From contig NZ_CP028092.1 in assembly GCF_005491705.1 (NCBI RefSeq), positions 3,100,001-3,164,000 on the forward strand: a stretch of 64,000 nt of DNA. Reading direction: 5' to 3'. Shown here in pieces: positions 8,742 to 16,417 of this stretch. Source of the DNA: Pontibacter sp. SGAir0037. Lineage in GTDB: Bacteria; Bacteroidota; Bacteroidia; Cytophagales; Hymenobacteraceae. The translations under genes were made by a program, and so were the position numbers. Under the pieces are notes generated by a model. The model was not told where the DNA came from, ran no database searches, and saw nothing but the letters and a program-made list of their open reading frames with translations. The first letter of the stretch is position 1, and each line of letters begins with the position of its first letter.

Positions 8742-9464
8742 ATGAACACCCTACCCATCAACTGGTTAACCGAAGGGCTAATCGATTTCGAATATAAAAA
8801 GTATATGCTCCTGGCTTACCTGCAGGCTGCCAAAGCTGAATTCGAAAAGCTTCATTTATACCCTGCCTTTTCTGACCTGATTATGCATTACCGGAACCTG
8901 TTGCATGTAAAAGAGCATAAGAAGCTGGTATATGAGCAGTTTCCTAAACGCATCAGCCGGGCCGATTTCGAGAAACTGGAGCTTGTGTACGAAAAAATAG
9001 TGGAAGATGATGAAACTATGCAGCAGATTGAAGAAATTATACAATTTGCTTCCCCTCTTTTCTCGCATGCAGTAGGCGAAGGAAGAGAACTGTACGAATT
9101 CATAGAAAGCCACCTGGAGATCAGCCCTGTAGGTATTACGCCTATCTATTACGATGAAGGCTACCTCTTTCTGGATACTTTCCCGGCTAAAGAAACACAG
9201 GTATACGCCTACCGGATTTCTGTATTTCAGAACACTTATGAAAAGTACCGTGGCATCAACACGCAGTATTTAAAAAGTGTGCGGAGAGGTTTAGCACAAA
9301 CACACGAAAACCTGAAAGGGCAGCTGGTAAAAGAGCACCAGCAATTTCCTAATCCTGCCACTTTTGTAGTGATAGCCAAGATGCCCTGCCCTATCGAACA
9401 TTCTTTACTTCCAATTGCAAAACGTTCGCTGGTAAAGTACATAACTAAAATGTCGCCTTCATAA
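8742..9464 (+). CDS. Conserved-looking protein of unknown function
   Basis: I do not recognise this 240-residue protein. It begins MNTLPINWLTEGLIDFEYKK, has no signal peptide or membrane segment and is mostly alpha-helical and charged (for example FEKLELVYEKIVEDDETMQQIEE). The C-terminal half contains a beta-rich stretch ITPIYYDEGYLFLDTFP. A TTG start three codons upstream is possible; the ATG is preferred. The composition and codon use match neighbouring genes, so it is likely a real gene. It lies just upstream of the sulfur module but is separated from it by a promoter, so no functional link is implied. Confidence 0.75.
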   Translation: MNTLPINWLTEGLIDFEYKKYMLLAYLQAAKAEFEKLHLYPAFSDLIMHYRNLLHVKEHKKLVYEQFPKRISRADFEKLELVYEKIVEDDETMQQIEEIIQFASPLFSHAVGEGRELYEFIESHLEISPVGITPIYYDEGYLFLDTFPAKETQVYAYRISVFQNTYEKYRGINTQYLKSVRRGLAQTHENLKGQLVKEHQQFPNPATFVVIAKMPCPIEHSLLPIAKRSLVKYITKMSPS

Positions 9465-9563
9465 TCTGCTAAACGGCTTTAAAGCAATTTAGAGCCATTG
9501 TCAATTGTAAATCCCTAGCTTACTTATAGAGATAATATATTTTTTTTCTGGCAGGTCTGTTTT

Positions 9564-9589
9564 TTGAAACAAAAAAAGGCATATATTTG
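9564..9589 (+). promoter_or_regulatory. Promoter of the cysH leader transcript
   Basis: A perfect -7 element TATATTTG lies at 9582-9589. The nearest upstream TTG (9564-9566) gives a spacing of only 15 bases, shorter than the usual 19, so the -33 part is uncertain. Transcription would start near 9596, about 30 bases before the SAM riboswitch. Confidence 0.5.
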
Positions 9590-9627
9590 TAATACAAACA
9601 TAGCAGGACAAACAAACCTCCTGTTAG

Positions 9628-9731
9628 AATTTATAAAGAAGAGGTAAGAGAATAGGCTCTATGACCCTCTGGCAACCACCTTGTATGGCAGGTGCCAATT
9701 CCTATCCCGATTAAACGGGAGCATATAAATT
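9628..9731 (+). ncRNA. SAM-I family (S-box) riboswitch upstream of cysH
   Basis: The element has the hallmarks of the SAM-I aptamer: the core GGCTCTATGACCCTCTGGCA, the internal CAACCACC, and the signature GGTGCCAATTCC. Helices can be traced: P1 from 9628-9635 with 9724-9731 (8 bp, AATTTATA/TATAAATT), P2 from the GAGG/CCTC pairing, P3 from ACC/GGT, and P4 as CCCG-loop-CGGG. The P1 3' strand is followed after exactly 8 nt by the AUG of a Cys-run leader peptide, so the switch probably acts on leader translation rather than directly on cysH. A second copy, with the same spacing, sits before the sulfite reductase gene. Confidence 0.88.
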
Positions 9732-9739
9732 TTAAGAAC

Positions 9740-9871
9740 ATGAAAAATTTATTCAACATTTCTTCTTCAGCCCTTAGCAGCACCGAGTCGTGCCAGGCTG
9801 TATTATTTTCATCCTATCCAACGCTTACTACTAAAACAGCGCATGTCTGCTGTTGCTGTTGTTGCTGTTAG
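9740..9871 (+). CDS. Cysteine-run leader peptide upstream of cysH (43 aa)
   Basis: A 43-codon open reading frame starts 8 nt after the SAM riboswitch P1 helix. It begins MKNLFNISSSALSSTESC and its last seven codons are all cysteine (TGC/TGT alternating), followed directly by TAG. Such a run only makes sense as a ribosome-stalling sensor of Cys-tRNA, like the leader peptides of amino-acid biosynthetic operons; Cys-rich leaders before cysteine genes have been described in mycobacteria. The next gene is APS reductase. A hairpin (9875-9882 with 9894-9901) begins 3 bases after the stop. The sister leader at 16157-16273 has the same design but a different N-terminal sequence, as expected if only the Cys run matters. 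Confidence 0.8.
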   Translation: MKNLFNISSSALSSTESCQAVLFSSYPTLTTKTAHVCCCCCCC

Positions 9872-10057
9872 CTAACAAATCTGATTCCTTTGTAGATTTG
9901 TGCCTGAACCAGCCTTTTCGGGCAATACATCCTGATTAATCTTTTAATTTTTTCTGGCATTTCTGTGCAATTTATAAGCGAAGCACTTATCTGCCTGCAC
10001 AACCCTGATTAATCTTAAGGCTTTCATCAAAAAAAGAACTTAAAAACATTGCTATAC
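9872..10057 (+). promoter_or_regulatory. Putative attenuation region between leader peptide and cysH
   Basis: This 186-nt spacer holds a perfect 8-bp hairpin right after the leader stop (ACAAATCT 9875-9882 with AGATTTGT 9894-9901), a second GCC...GGC hairpin around 9902-9923, a T-rich tract at 9942-9953, a third stem (GTGCA 9965-9969 with TGCAC 9996-10000), and a 13-base direct repeat CCTGATTAATCTT at 9931-9943 and 10004-10016. No single strong intrinsic terminator is obvious, so control may be Rho dependent or by alternative pairing. Confidence 0.5.
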
Positions 10058-10780
10058 ATGAGTCAGTCATTATCATCGTTAGAAGCTCAGATCCCAGCCT
10101 TATTATCTTTATTAGAAGGTAAAACAGCTGAAGAAGGATTACGTTTTCTGGCAACTCAATTCGAAGGAAGTATTGCTTTCTCCTCCAGCTTAGGTTTAGA
10201 AGATCAGTTAATCACACACTTCATTTACGAAAACAACCTGCCAATCCGTGTTTTTACGCTGGACACCGGAAGGCTATTTAACGAAACTTACAGTCTGCTT
10301 AATCGCACCAACGAGCATTATGGCAGAAAAATGGAAGTATACTTCCCTAAGCATGAAGCAATTCAGAACCTGGTAAACGAAAAAGGCCCGCTTAGCTTCT
10401 ATAACTCTGTCGAAGACCGCAAAGAATGCTGCTACCACCGCAAGGTGGAGCCGCTTAAGCGAGCCCTGCAGGGAGTTCAGATCTGGGTTACTGGTATCCG
10501 TGCCGATCAGTCGGACGCCCGCCAGGGGCTGCAGTTACTGGAGTGGGACGATAACTTTAAAGTGATTAAGTTTAACCCGCTGCTGGCCTGGACATTTGAA
10601 GAAGTCAGAGCGGCTATCAAAGAGTACAGAATTCCTTATAACTCTTTGCATGATAAAGGCTTTATCAGCATTGGCTGTGCTCCTTGTACACGTGCTATCC
10701 GCATTGGAGAAGACTTCAGGGCAGGCCGTTGGTGGTGGGAAGACAACTCTAAAAAAGAGTGCGGTCTCCACACCCATTAA
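10058..10780 (+). CDS. cysH: Adenylyl-sulfate (APS) reductase, thioredoxin dependent, 4Fe-4S type
   Basis: Reduces activated sulfate (APS) to sulfite in assimilatory sulfate reduction. Length is 240 residues. The substrate-binding loop SSSLGLEDQ is at 42-50. The iron-sulfur ligands Cys124-Cys125 (ECCYHRKVEPL) and Cys207/Cys210 (CAPCTR) are all present; this CC...CxxC set separates APS reductases from cluster-free PAPS reductases. The catalytic cysteine is Cys235 in KKECGLH. The start is the ATG at 10058; a TTG three codons earlier is ignored. It is preceded by a SAM riboswitch and Cys-run leader and followed by a terminator. No ATP sulfurylase gene is in the window. Confidence 0.95.
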   Translation: MSQSLSSLEAQIPALLSLLEGKTAEEGLRFLATQFEGSIAFSSSLGLEDQLITHFIYENNLPIRVFTLDTGRLFNETYSLLNRTNEHYGRKMEVYFPKHEAIQNLVNEKGPLSFYNSVEDRKECCYHRKVEPLKRALQGVQIWVTGIRADQSDARQGLQLLEWDDNFKVIKFNPLLAWTFEEVRAAIKEYRIPYNSLHDKGFISIGCAPCTRAIRIGEDFRAGRWWWEDNSKKECGLHTH

Positions 10781-10856
10781 TTCAGAAGCTGTTTGAATGT
10801 TTCCCTTTGCTCGGTTTAAATTAAGGCAGGAAACAGGTTTATTTACTATATAAAGC

Positions 10857-10908
10857 GTAAAATCCCACTAACAGCCAAACAGGTTGTTAGTGGGATTTTA
10901 CTTTTATA
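10857..10908. terminator. Terminator after cysH, perfect 17-bp stem
   Basis: Arms 10857-10873 and 10885-10901 are perfectly complementary with an 11-base loop, flanked by A and T runs. It separates cysH from the OsmC-type gene, so the latter is probably not under riboswitch control. Confidence 0.88.
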
Positions 10909-10946
10909 CCTTTAGGTTTTCAGGTACAGATATACTTATTTATTAT

Positions 10947-11363
10947 ATGCAAGTAGAATTAACACGCGTAGACCAGGATTTCCACTTCCAGGCAACAGGT
11001 GCATCGGGAGTTGCAATTAATATTGATGGTTCTCCGGACATAGGTGGTCATAATGCAGGTGCAAGGCCAATGGAATTATTACTGATGGGTTTGGGAGGAT
11101 GCAGCGCTATCGACATTATCCTGATCCTTAAAAAGCAGCGACAGCAAATTACCTCTTTCGATATTAAAGTAAATGCAGAACGCGAAAAAGTAGGCGATGC
11201 TTCTATCTTTAAAAGCATTCAGGTGCACTACATTTTAGGTGGTCCCTTGGATGCGGATAAAGTAAAAAGAGCAATCGACCTATCGCTGGAAAAATATTGC
11301 TCTGTAGCAACTATACTTTACAAAACGGCCACTATAGACTATACTTTTGAAATTGTTGGCTGA
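10947..11363 (+). CDS. OsmC family protein (peroxiredoxin-like)
   Basis: OsmC/Ohr-fold protein of 138 residues, likely a thiol-dependent (hydro)peroxide reductase. The family signature ELLLMGLGGCSAIDII carries the first redox cysteine (Cys52), and the second is Cys118 in LEKYCSVATIL. There is no signal peptide. The reading frame extends to 10884, but that extension overlaps the terminator stem of cysH; the ATG at 10947 is therefore chosen. It stands beside sulfur-assimilation genes, and YhfA-like OsmC proteins are often found near such genes, so a role in thiol homeostasis is plausible. Confidence 0.9.
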   Translation: MQVELTRVDQDFHFQATGASGVAINIDGSPDIGGHNAGARPMELLLMGLGGCSAIDIILILKKQRQQITSFDIKVNAEREKVGDASIFKSIQVHYILGGPLDADKVKRAIDLSLEKYCSVATILYKTATIDYTFEIVG

Positions 11364-11375
11364 TTACCGATCTGG

Positions 11376-11524
11376 AGATTTGGAAATTTGAAGATTTGAG
11401 AATTTGGAGATTGATAATTGCAACTTGCGTTAAGAATGTTCTTATTCATCGTAATTAAAATTATAAATAAGCATATTATCACTGACTGCATTTAATAGCA
11501 CCTCATCTTCAAATTTCCAAATCT
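11376..11524. repeat. 20-bp perfect inverted repeat between convergent genes
   Basis: AGATTTGGAAATTTGAAGAT at 11376-11395 is repeated in perfect inverted orientation at 11505-11524, 109 bases apart. The first arm continues in a row of degenerate units of the type gA(A/G)ATTTG up to about 11413. It lies between the convergent OsmC and metZ genes. It resembles the short A/T-rich intergenic repeat families found in Hymenobacteraceae genomes; related motifs of similar composition occur at about 49935-49975. Confidence 0.7.
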
Positions 11525-11532
11525 TCCAATTT

Positions 11533-12702
11533 TTAAACTATAACATCCAGCGCCTGCACAATATCACCGATAATATCATTTACATTTTCCAGTCCCACCG
11601 AAACACGGATCAGGCCGGGTGTAATACCTGTAGCGGCTCGTTCTTCTTCGGTTAATTTAGAATGTGTGGTAGAAGCCGGATGTGTAACAATGGTACGGGT
11701 ATCGCCAAGATTAGAAGTTATACTGATCATCTGCAGGTTATTCACAAATTGCTTCGCAGCCTCAAAGCCTCCTTTAACCGCAAAAGTCACAATGCCTCCT
11801 CCCTGCTTCATCTGCTTTTTCGCCAGCTCATACTGTGGGAAAGAAGGCAGGAATGGATAACGAACAAAGTCCAGCGCTTTGTGTCCTTCTAGTGTTTGTG
11901 CCAGTTTTAAAGCGTTTTCGCAGTGCTTCTCCACGCGCAAACTTAATGTTTCCAGGCTTTTGGAAATAACCCAGGCATTAAACGGAGACATAGCAGGACC
12001 TGTATGGCGTGCAAAAAAGCGAATTTCATCAATTAACTCCTTTTTACCTACCACAATACCTCCCAGTACTCTCCCCTGTCCGTCCATGTACTTTGTTGCA
12101 GAATGAATGATCAAATCTGTACCATAGTCGGCAGGTGTTTGCAGAATGGGTGTGGCAAAACAGTTATCCACAGCCAGGATCAGGTTATGTTTTCTCTTCA
12201 GCTCCCCAATCCACTCCAGGTCTATCAGCTCCAGGCCGGGGTTAGAAGGAGTCTCCATGATGATCATTTTCGTAGCGGGTGTGATCAGGCTCTCCCATTG
12301 CTCCGGAGCCGCCGTATCAGCATAAGAAAACGTTATTCCCCACTTCGAAAAGACTTTGGTAAGCAATTGGTGAGTAGAGCCGAAAACTGCACGGGCCGAT
12401 AAAACATGATCGCCAGCCTTTAACAGTGCCGCCATACTGGAAAATATGGCTGCCATACCCGAGGAAAAGGCAAATCCATCCTCTGCTTTCTCCAAGGCAC
12501 ATACTTTTGTCAGCAACTCATCCACATTCGGATTGGAGTAGCGGGAATATATATTTCCTTCCTCTTCATCAGCAAAAACCGCCCTCGCCTGCTCTGCATC
12601 CTCAAATAAAAAGCTGGAGGTTAAATAGAGCGGCACCGAATGCTCCCTGTTATGAGAACGCTTTGCCTGTAATCGGATAGAATTGGTTTCGTTATTCGAC
12701 AT
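11533..12702 (-). CDS. metZ: O-succinylhomoserine sulfhydrylase (Cys/Met metabolism PLP enzyme)
   Basis: Fold-type I PLP enzyme of 389 residues that condenses an activated homoserine with sulfide to make homocysteine. The PLP lysine is Lys204 in IIHSATKYMDGQGRVLGG; the KYxDGQGR(V/C)LGG sequence is characteristic of MetZ. The phosphate-binding SSGMAAI is at 80-86, and the GNIYSRYSNPN and ETPSNPG motifs are present. Cystathionine gamma-synthase or methionine gamma-lyase are less likely alternatives. The ATG at 12702 fits the family; the frame runs further to 12756 without homology-like character. It is the last gene of the minus-strand sulfur unit, using the sulfide made by the sulfite reductase. 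Confidence 0.88.
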   Translation of the reverse strand: MSNNETNSIRLQAKRSHNREHSVPLYLTSSFLFEDAEQARAVFADEEEGNIYSRYSNPNVDELLTKVCALEKAEDGFAFSSGMAAIFSSMAALLKAGDHVLSARAVFGSTHQLLTKVFSKWGITFSYADTAAPEQWESLITPATKMIIMETPSNPGLELIDLEWIGELKRKHNLILAVDNCFATPILQTPADYGTDLIIHSATKYMDGQGRVLGGIVVGKKELIDEIRFFARHTGPAMSPFNAWVISKSLETLSLRVEKHCENALKLAQTLEGHKALDFVRYPFLPSFPQYELAKKQMKQGGGIVTFAVKGGFEAAKQFVNNLQMISITSNLGDTRTIVTHPASTTHSKLTEEERAATGITPGLIRVSVGLENVNDIIGDIVQALDVIV

Positions 12703-12874
12703 TGTAAAAATGATAAATTTTCTTGTTCGTTTCTGAAGCAGCTGTATTAGGAACAAGAGCTACCTAAGAAAAACTAAATTAATACACACCTGGCAATTTA
12801 TAGTTATCACTCCTAAATTATCTCGTTTAAACACCTTTCGACCAGCAAGGGCCAGTTGGGCAGAACATACTGCA

Positions 12875-13630
12875 TCATCTTTTTTTGATAAAGTGATTAA
12901 CAGCAACGGCGACCAGTGAAAGGCCTCCTATCGCCAGCGCAGATCTAAGCGTTGAATTCTTCTTGCTTTCCTCTTTCTCAACCAGCCTGTTGGTAATCTT
13001 ATCGAGCTGCTTTACCTTCTCGGCAAAATCGCCGGTTAACCTGGCCCTGATCCGGGTAAGGTTTGCCAGCAACTGCTCTGTTTCATCCGGAAAAGTATCG
13101 TTTAATACTTCTTTCACACGCTTGGCAACCGTAGGCGATTTACCGTTGGTTGAAATAGCAAGCTTCAGGCTTCCTTTCTGCACAATAGAACCCAGGTAGA
13201 AATCACAGATCACGGGAGTGTCGGCTACATTGGTAAGAATCTTCCTGGCTTTTGCCTGATCCCGCACCTCTTTGTTTAAAGCCGGATCGTCGGTTGCTAC
13301 CAGCACAATGTCTTTTCCTTCCAAATCAGAAGCCTGGAATTCACGTTGCCGGATAAGCAGGTTGGGATGGCGCTCTGTAAACGCAAGAATCTCCTCATTA
13401 ACAACCGGTGCTACTAACTCTATGGCAGCCTTCGGGCTGTTCCGGAGTATAGCCGTTAGCTTTTCCAGTCCTACTGCTCCGCCACCCACAATCAGGGTAC
13501 GCAGCTGCTCTAACTTCAGGAACACCGGGAAAAGCGGGTTTTCGTCGTTTGACGGTTTGGTTAACGCGAAGGGTGCATTTTTCTTTTGCTCGTAAGCCAT
13601 AGTGAAAGGTAAAATAGAAGACAACTTCAT
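12875..13630 (-). CDS. Siroheme synthase N-terminal-type precorrin-2 dehydrogenase/ferrochelatase
   Basis: Protein of 251 residues matching the Met8p/CysG-B module that oxidises precorrin-2 and inserts iron to give siroheme, the cofactor of the sulfite reductase encoded just upstream. The NAD-binding motif LIVGGGAVGLEK is near residue 45, and ISTNGKSPTVAKRVKE is the conserved CysG-B segment near 160. Unlike classical CysG it lacks the methyltransferase half. Its last 20 residues form a hydrophobic helix followed by KKR, suggesting membrane attachment. An alternative start is the Met at 13600 (MAYEQKK). It follows the sulfite reductase after a hairpin terminator. Confidence 0.9.
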   Translation of the reverse strand: MKLSSILPFTMAYEQKKNAPFALTKPSNDENPLFPVFLKLEQLRTLIVGGGAVGLEKLTAILRNSPKAAIELVAPVVNEEILAFTERHPNLLIRQREFQASDLEGKDIVLVATDDPALNKEVRDQAKARKILTNVADTPVICDFYLGSIVQKGSLKLAISTNGKSPTVAKRVKEVLNDTFPDETEQLLANLTRIRARLTGDFAEKVKQLDKITNRLVEKEESKKNSTLRSALAIGGLSLVAVAVNHFIKKR

Positions 13631-13670
13631 GAAACTGTTTAGCGCCTTAATTTATACAACTAAGCTGCTA

Positions 13671-13710
13671 AAACAGAAAGAGGAGTAACTATTTACTCCT
13701 CTTTCTGTTT
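13671..13710 (-). terminator. Hairpin between sulfite reductase and siroheme synthase, perfect 18-bp stem
   Basis: Arms 13671-13688 and 13693-13710 are perfectly complementary with a 4-base loop, ending in a short T run. It lies within the minus-strand sulfur unit, 18 bases after the sulfite reductase stop, and would reduce read-through to the siroheme synthase gene. Confidence 0.85.
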
Positions 13711-13727
13711 ATCCAACAATTTTAAAC

Positions 13728-15854
13728 TTACTTCAGAATAGCACCGCCTACACGCTCTGCTTTTTTCTGCTGGCGGTAGCTGGTTGCCTGCTGTAAGAAC
13801 AGCTGCGCATTGCTCAGGTAAGCTTTAGCAAACTCCTCCCCTGGCTCATGCTGGTTGATTTGCAGCACTGTGCTTCTGAAATCAGGCTCAAACCGGAATT
13901 CGCCGGTAGCCACAAAGTTTGTATCAAAATCATCCATGATGCCAGCATGCGTGTTGCCTTTTACATTTTTATCCAGCAGCAGCGCTTTGGCTGTACTGAT
14001 GTAAGAGGCATAGCCATAGTATATAGCATCAGCAAAACGATTATCTTCAAAAGCCTCATTGGCCCACTCCAGTTTCTCGTCAGACTCATAAAGCAGCGTT
14101 GCTACGAGGTCTATCATTACACCGGCACATTCTCCTACCCCGATCGCAGTCGCAAATTCTTCCTGGTGACCCCAGTCGATAAAATCTTCTGCCATTAAGG
14201 TTGTAAGGTCGGCAAGCGGTTTTAACAGCTGGTAAAAATAGTTTTTACCCTGCCTGTCGTAATACTCGTTAAACTTCTCGTTCTCCTGCTTGTTTTCCCT
14301 GTAATCGTTGATTACATAACGCAGGGCATCTGTAGCCCTCTTACTGGGCACTTTAATTACCTTATCGGCTGCTCTTCCCTCACCGTTGCCTACTGTGCCG
14401 CCACCTAACAACACCTGTAAAGCCGGTAACACATTCTGGCCGCTTTTTAAGGAGGAGCCATGGAAACCGATGTTAGCCAGCCCATGCTGACCGCAGGAGT
14501 TCATACAGCCACTGATCTTGATCTTGATATCTGTATTGAAGATCAGTTCAGGATATTCGGTATAAATAAGGTTTTCCAATACTTTGGCAAAGTTGGTACT
14601 GTTAGAGATACCTAAATTACAGGTATCGGTGCCAGGGCAGGTAGTAACATCTGCTACACTGTCGAACCCAAGCAAGGCCAGGCCTAAAGCATCCAGCTGA
14701 GAATAGAAATACGGCAGTGCCTCTTCCTTCACATACTTCAGCATCAGACCCTGGTTCTGCGTTACCCGTATTTCATCACCGGCAAAATCGTGCACCAGGG
14801 CAGCCAGCACTCTGGCAGTATCAGAACTTACATCACCGGTTGGCACTTTAATATAGATGCCAAAGTAATCCTGCTGCTTCTGGCGGAACACGTTTGTCTT
14901 TAACCAGGTCTGGTAATTCTCTGTGTTCTCAATTACAAAGTTAGGTATTTCTTTCGGAGCCGGCAGTGCAGGCGTAAAGTCTGCCGTTTTATCTACTTCA
15001 AACGCATGTACTTTCAGGGCTTTCTGCTCTTCTTTTATCAGGCGCACCACTTCCTCTAAGCCCAGCTTACTAAGCAGGTATTTAAACCGTGCCTTATTGC
15101 GGTTGTTTCGCTCGCCATAGCGGTCGAACACGCGCAGCACACTTTCGATGAGCGGAATTACCTGGTCTTCCGGCAGAAATTCATAGAGCGGCTGCGCCAG
15201 CATTGGCTGTGCTCCCAGCCCACCGCCTATCACAACTTTAAAGCCACGCACTGTCTGGCCGTCCACTTCCTGCAGCTTTGGAATAAAGCCCAGGTCGTGA
15301 ATGTAGGTCATGGCTGTATCTTTTTCGCTGGAAGAGAAGGTCATTTTAAACTTCCGGCCCATCTCCTGGCATATAGGGTTGCGCAGGAAATACCGGAAAG
15401 CAGCATCGGCATAAGGCGATACATCAAATGGTTCGTTCGGATCGATACCTGCCTCCGGAGAAGCCGTTATATTACGCACGGTGTTTCCGCAAGCTTCCCG
15501 AATCGTGATGTCTTCCTTGTCCAGCCTAGCCCACAGTTCCGGTGTTCTATCGAGGCTTACATAGTGTATCTGTATATCCTGGCGTGTTGTCAGGTGCAGG
15601 TTTCCGGTTGAGTATTCGTCTGAAATACCAGCTATGTGCACCAGCTGTTTTGATGTTAATCTACCAAAGGGCAGTTTAATACGAATCATCTGCACACCTA
15701 ACTGGCGCTGGCCGTAAATGCCACGGGCCAGGCGAAGACTTTTAAACTTGTCCTCCTGCATCTGGCCGGTCTGGTACAGCCTGATCTTTTTCTCCAGTTC
15801 GATGATATCCTTTTCGACTATCGGATTTTCTATTTCTGATCTAAAACTTTGCAT
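13728..15854 (-). CDS. Ferredoxin-type nitrite/sulfite reductase with C-terminal HEPN domain
   Basis: Siroheme- and 4Fe-4S-containing reductase of 708 residues, expected to reduce sulfite to sulfide. Two ferredoxin-like half-domains and two catalytic repeats are present. The cluster/siroheme ligands are Cys406 and Cys412 (TCPGTDTCNLG) and Cys450 and Cys454 (SGCMNSCGQHG). The sequence NLHLTTRQDIQIHYV near residue 85 is the siroheme-binding signature. About 130 residues beyond the normal end (from about 585) form a helical HEPN-like extension (EAFEDNRFADAIYYGYASYI). Context (siroheme synthase, metZ, SAM riboswitch and Cys leader upstream) points to sulfite rather than nitrite as substrate. Confidence 0.92.
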   Translation of the reverse strand: MQSFRSEIENPIVEKDIIELEKKIRLYQTGQMQEDKFKSLRLARGIYGQRQLGVQMIRIKLPFGRLTSKQLVHIAGISDEYSTGNLHLTTRQDIQIHYVSLDRTPELWARLDKEDITIREACGNTVRNITASPEAGIDPNEPFDVSPYADAAFRYFLRNPICQEMGRKFKMTFSSSEKDTAMTYIHDLGFIPKLQEVDGQTVRGFKVVIGGGLGAQPMLAQPLYEFLPEDQVIPLIESVLRVFDRYGERNNRNKARFKYLLSKLGLEEVVRLIKEEQKALKVHAFEVDKTADFTPALPAPKEIPNFVIENTENYQTWLKTNVFRQKQQDYFGIYIKVPTGDVSSDTARVLAALVHDFAGDEIRVTQNQGLMLKYVKEEALPYFYSQLDALGLALLGFDSVADVTTCPGTDTCNLGISNSTNFAKVLENLIYTEYPELIFNTDIKIKISGCMNSCGQHGLANIGFHGSSLKSGQNVLPALQVLLGGGTVGNGEGRAADKVIKVPSKRATDALRYVINDYRENKQENEKFNEYYDRQGKNYFYQLLKPLADLTTLMAEDFIDWGHQEEFATAIGVGECAGVMIDLVATLLYESDEKLEWANEAFEDNRFADAIYYGYASYISTAKALLLDKNVKGNTHAGIMDDFDTNFVATGEFRFEPDFRSTVLQINQHEPGEEFAKAYLSNAQLFLQQATSYRQQKKAERVGGAILK

Positions 15855-16156
15855 TTCAGTTAATTAAAATCAATCTATTAAAAATGAAGCAGAACGATCA
15901 CATCATTCCTTTCGCTTCAGTCGGTTCAATTCAGTATGCTTTAACTCTGTTTACGTCAGTTATATGTCAGCGACGTGCAGCAGAGGGTGAATTATGGTAA
16001 TAAGGCTTTTTATTCTGATGTATGGCCCGGTACCAATAGGAATCAATATAAATAATCATCCGGCAAACAGGGCTATTAAAATTCTATAGAATTACTAGGA
16101 ATTATTATTACTGAAAATACAACTAAAACACAAAGAAAGTTGTACCTGTGCAGCTG
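15855..16156 (-). promoter_or_regulatory. Putative attenuation region between leader peptide and sulfite reductase
   Basis: Spacer of 302 nt between the Cys-run leader stop and the sulfite reductase start. Shortly after the leader stop the minus strand forms a 7-bp hairpin (TACAACT 16144-16138 with AGTTGTA 16124-16118) whose loop contains CTTTGT, as does the loop of the matching hairpin in the cysH leader, and it is followed by TTTT. A palindrome ATTCTATAGAAT is at 16081-16092. No other gene is seen here. Confidence 0.45.
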
Positions 16157-16273
16157 CTAGCAGTAACAACAACAGCAACAACTCATTTGCTGAACTCCGT
16201 AAAATGCAGGAATTATAAAAGGTTGGGAAGCCGGTTCCCTGAAATCAGAAGTGAAGCCTTTTGTCTTGTTCAT
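16157..16273 (-). CDS. Cysteine-run leader peptide upstream of sulfite reductase (38 aa)
   Basis: A 38-codon minus-strand reading frame starts 8 nt after the P1 helix of the upstream SAM riboswitch. It begins MNKTKGFTSDFREPAS and ends MSCCCCCYC followed by TAG: five consecutive Cys codons, Tyr, Cys. Apart from the Cys tail it shares no sequence with the 43-residue leader before cysH, which argues for selection on the Cys codons themselves. The expected role is to sense charged Cys-tRNA by ribosome stalling and so set expression of the sulfite reductase. Confidence 0.8.
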   Translation of the reverse strand: MNKTKGFTSDFREPASQPFIIPAFYGVQQMSCCCCCYC

Positions 16274-16281
16274 GGTTTTTT

Positions 16282-16387
16282 AATTTATATTCCCCTGAAA
16301 TTAAACTTGGGCAGGACTTGGCACCTTTCTTATCCGATGGTTGCCAGAGGGTCTCAGAGCCTGTTCTCTCGCCTCTTCTTTATAAAT
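16282..16387 (-). ncRNA. SAM-I family (S-box) riboswitch upstream of sulfite reductase
   Basis: On the minus strand the element shows AGGCTCTGAGACCCTCTGGC, the CAACC box and the SAM-I signature AGGTGCCAAGTCC. Helix P1 pairs ATTTATA (16387-16381) with TATAAAT (16289-16283). After the 3' strand of P1 there are 8 nt and then the leader-peptide AUG, exactly as in the cysH copy. The P3 and P4 loops differ in sequence from the first copy while the core is kept, consistent with an old duplication or independent recruitment under selection for the aptamer. Confidence 0.86.
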
Positions 16388-16417
16388 AACACGCCATTAC
16401 ACGACGGTATTCTGCTA

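Noticed and set aside
12703..12870. A third SAM riboswitch or Cys leader before metZ
   Set aside because: The region upstream of metZ was read on the minus strand: it has neither the GGTGCCAA-type core nor a run of Cys codons.
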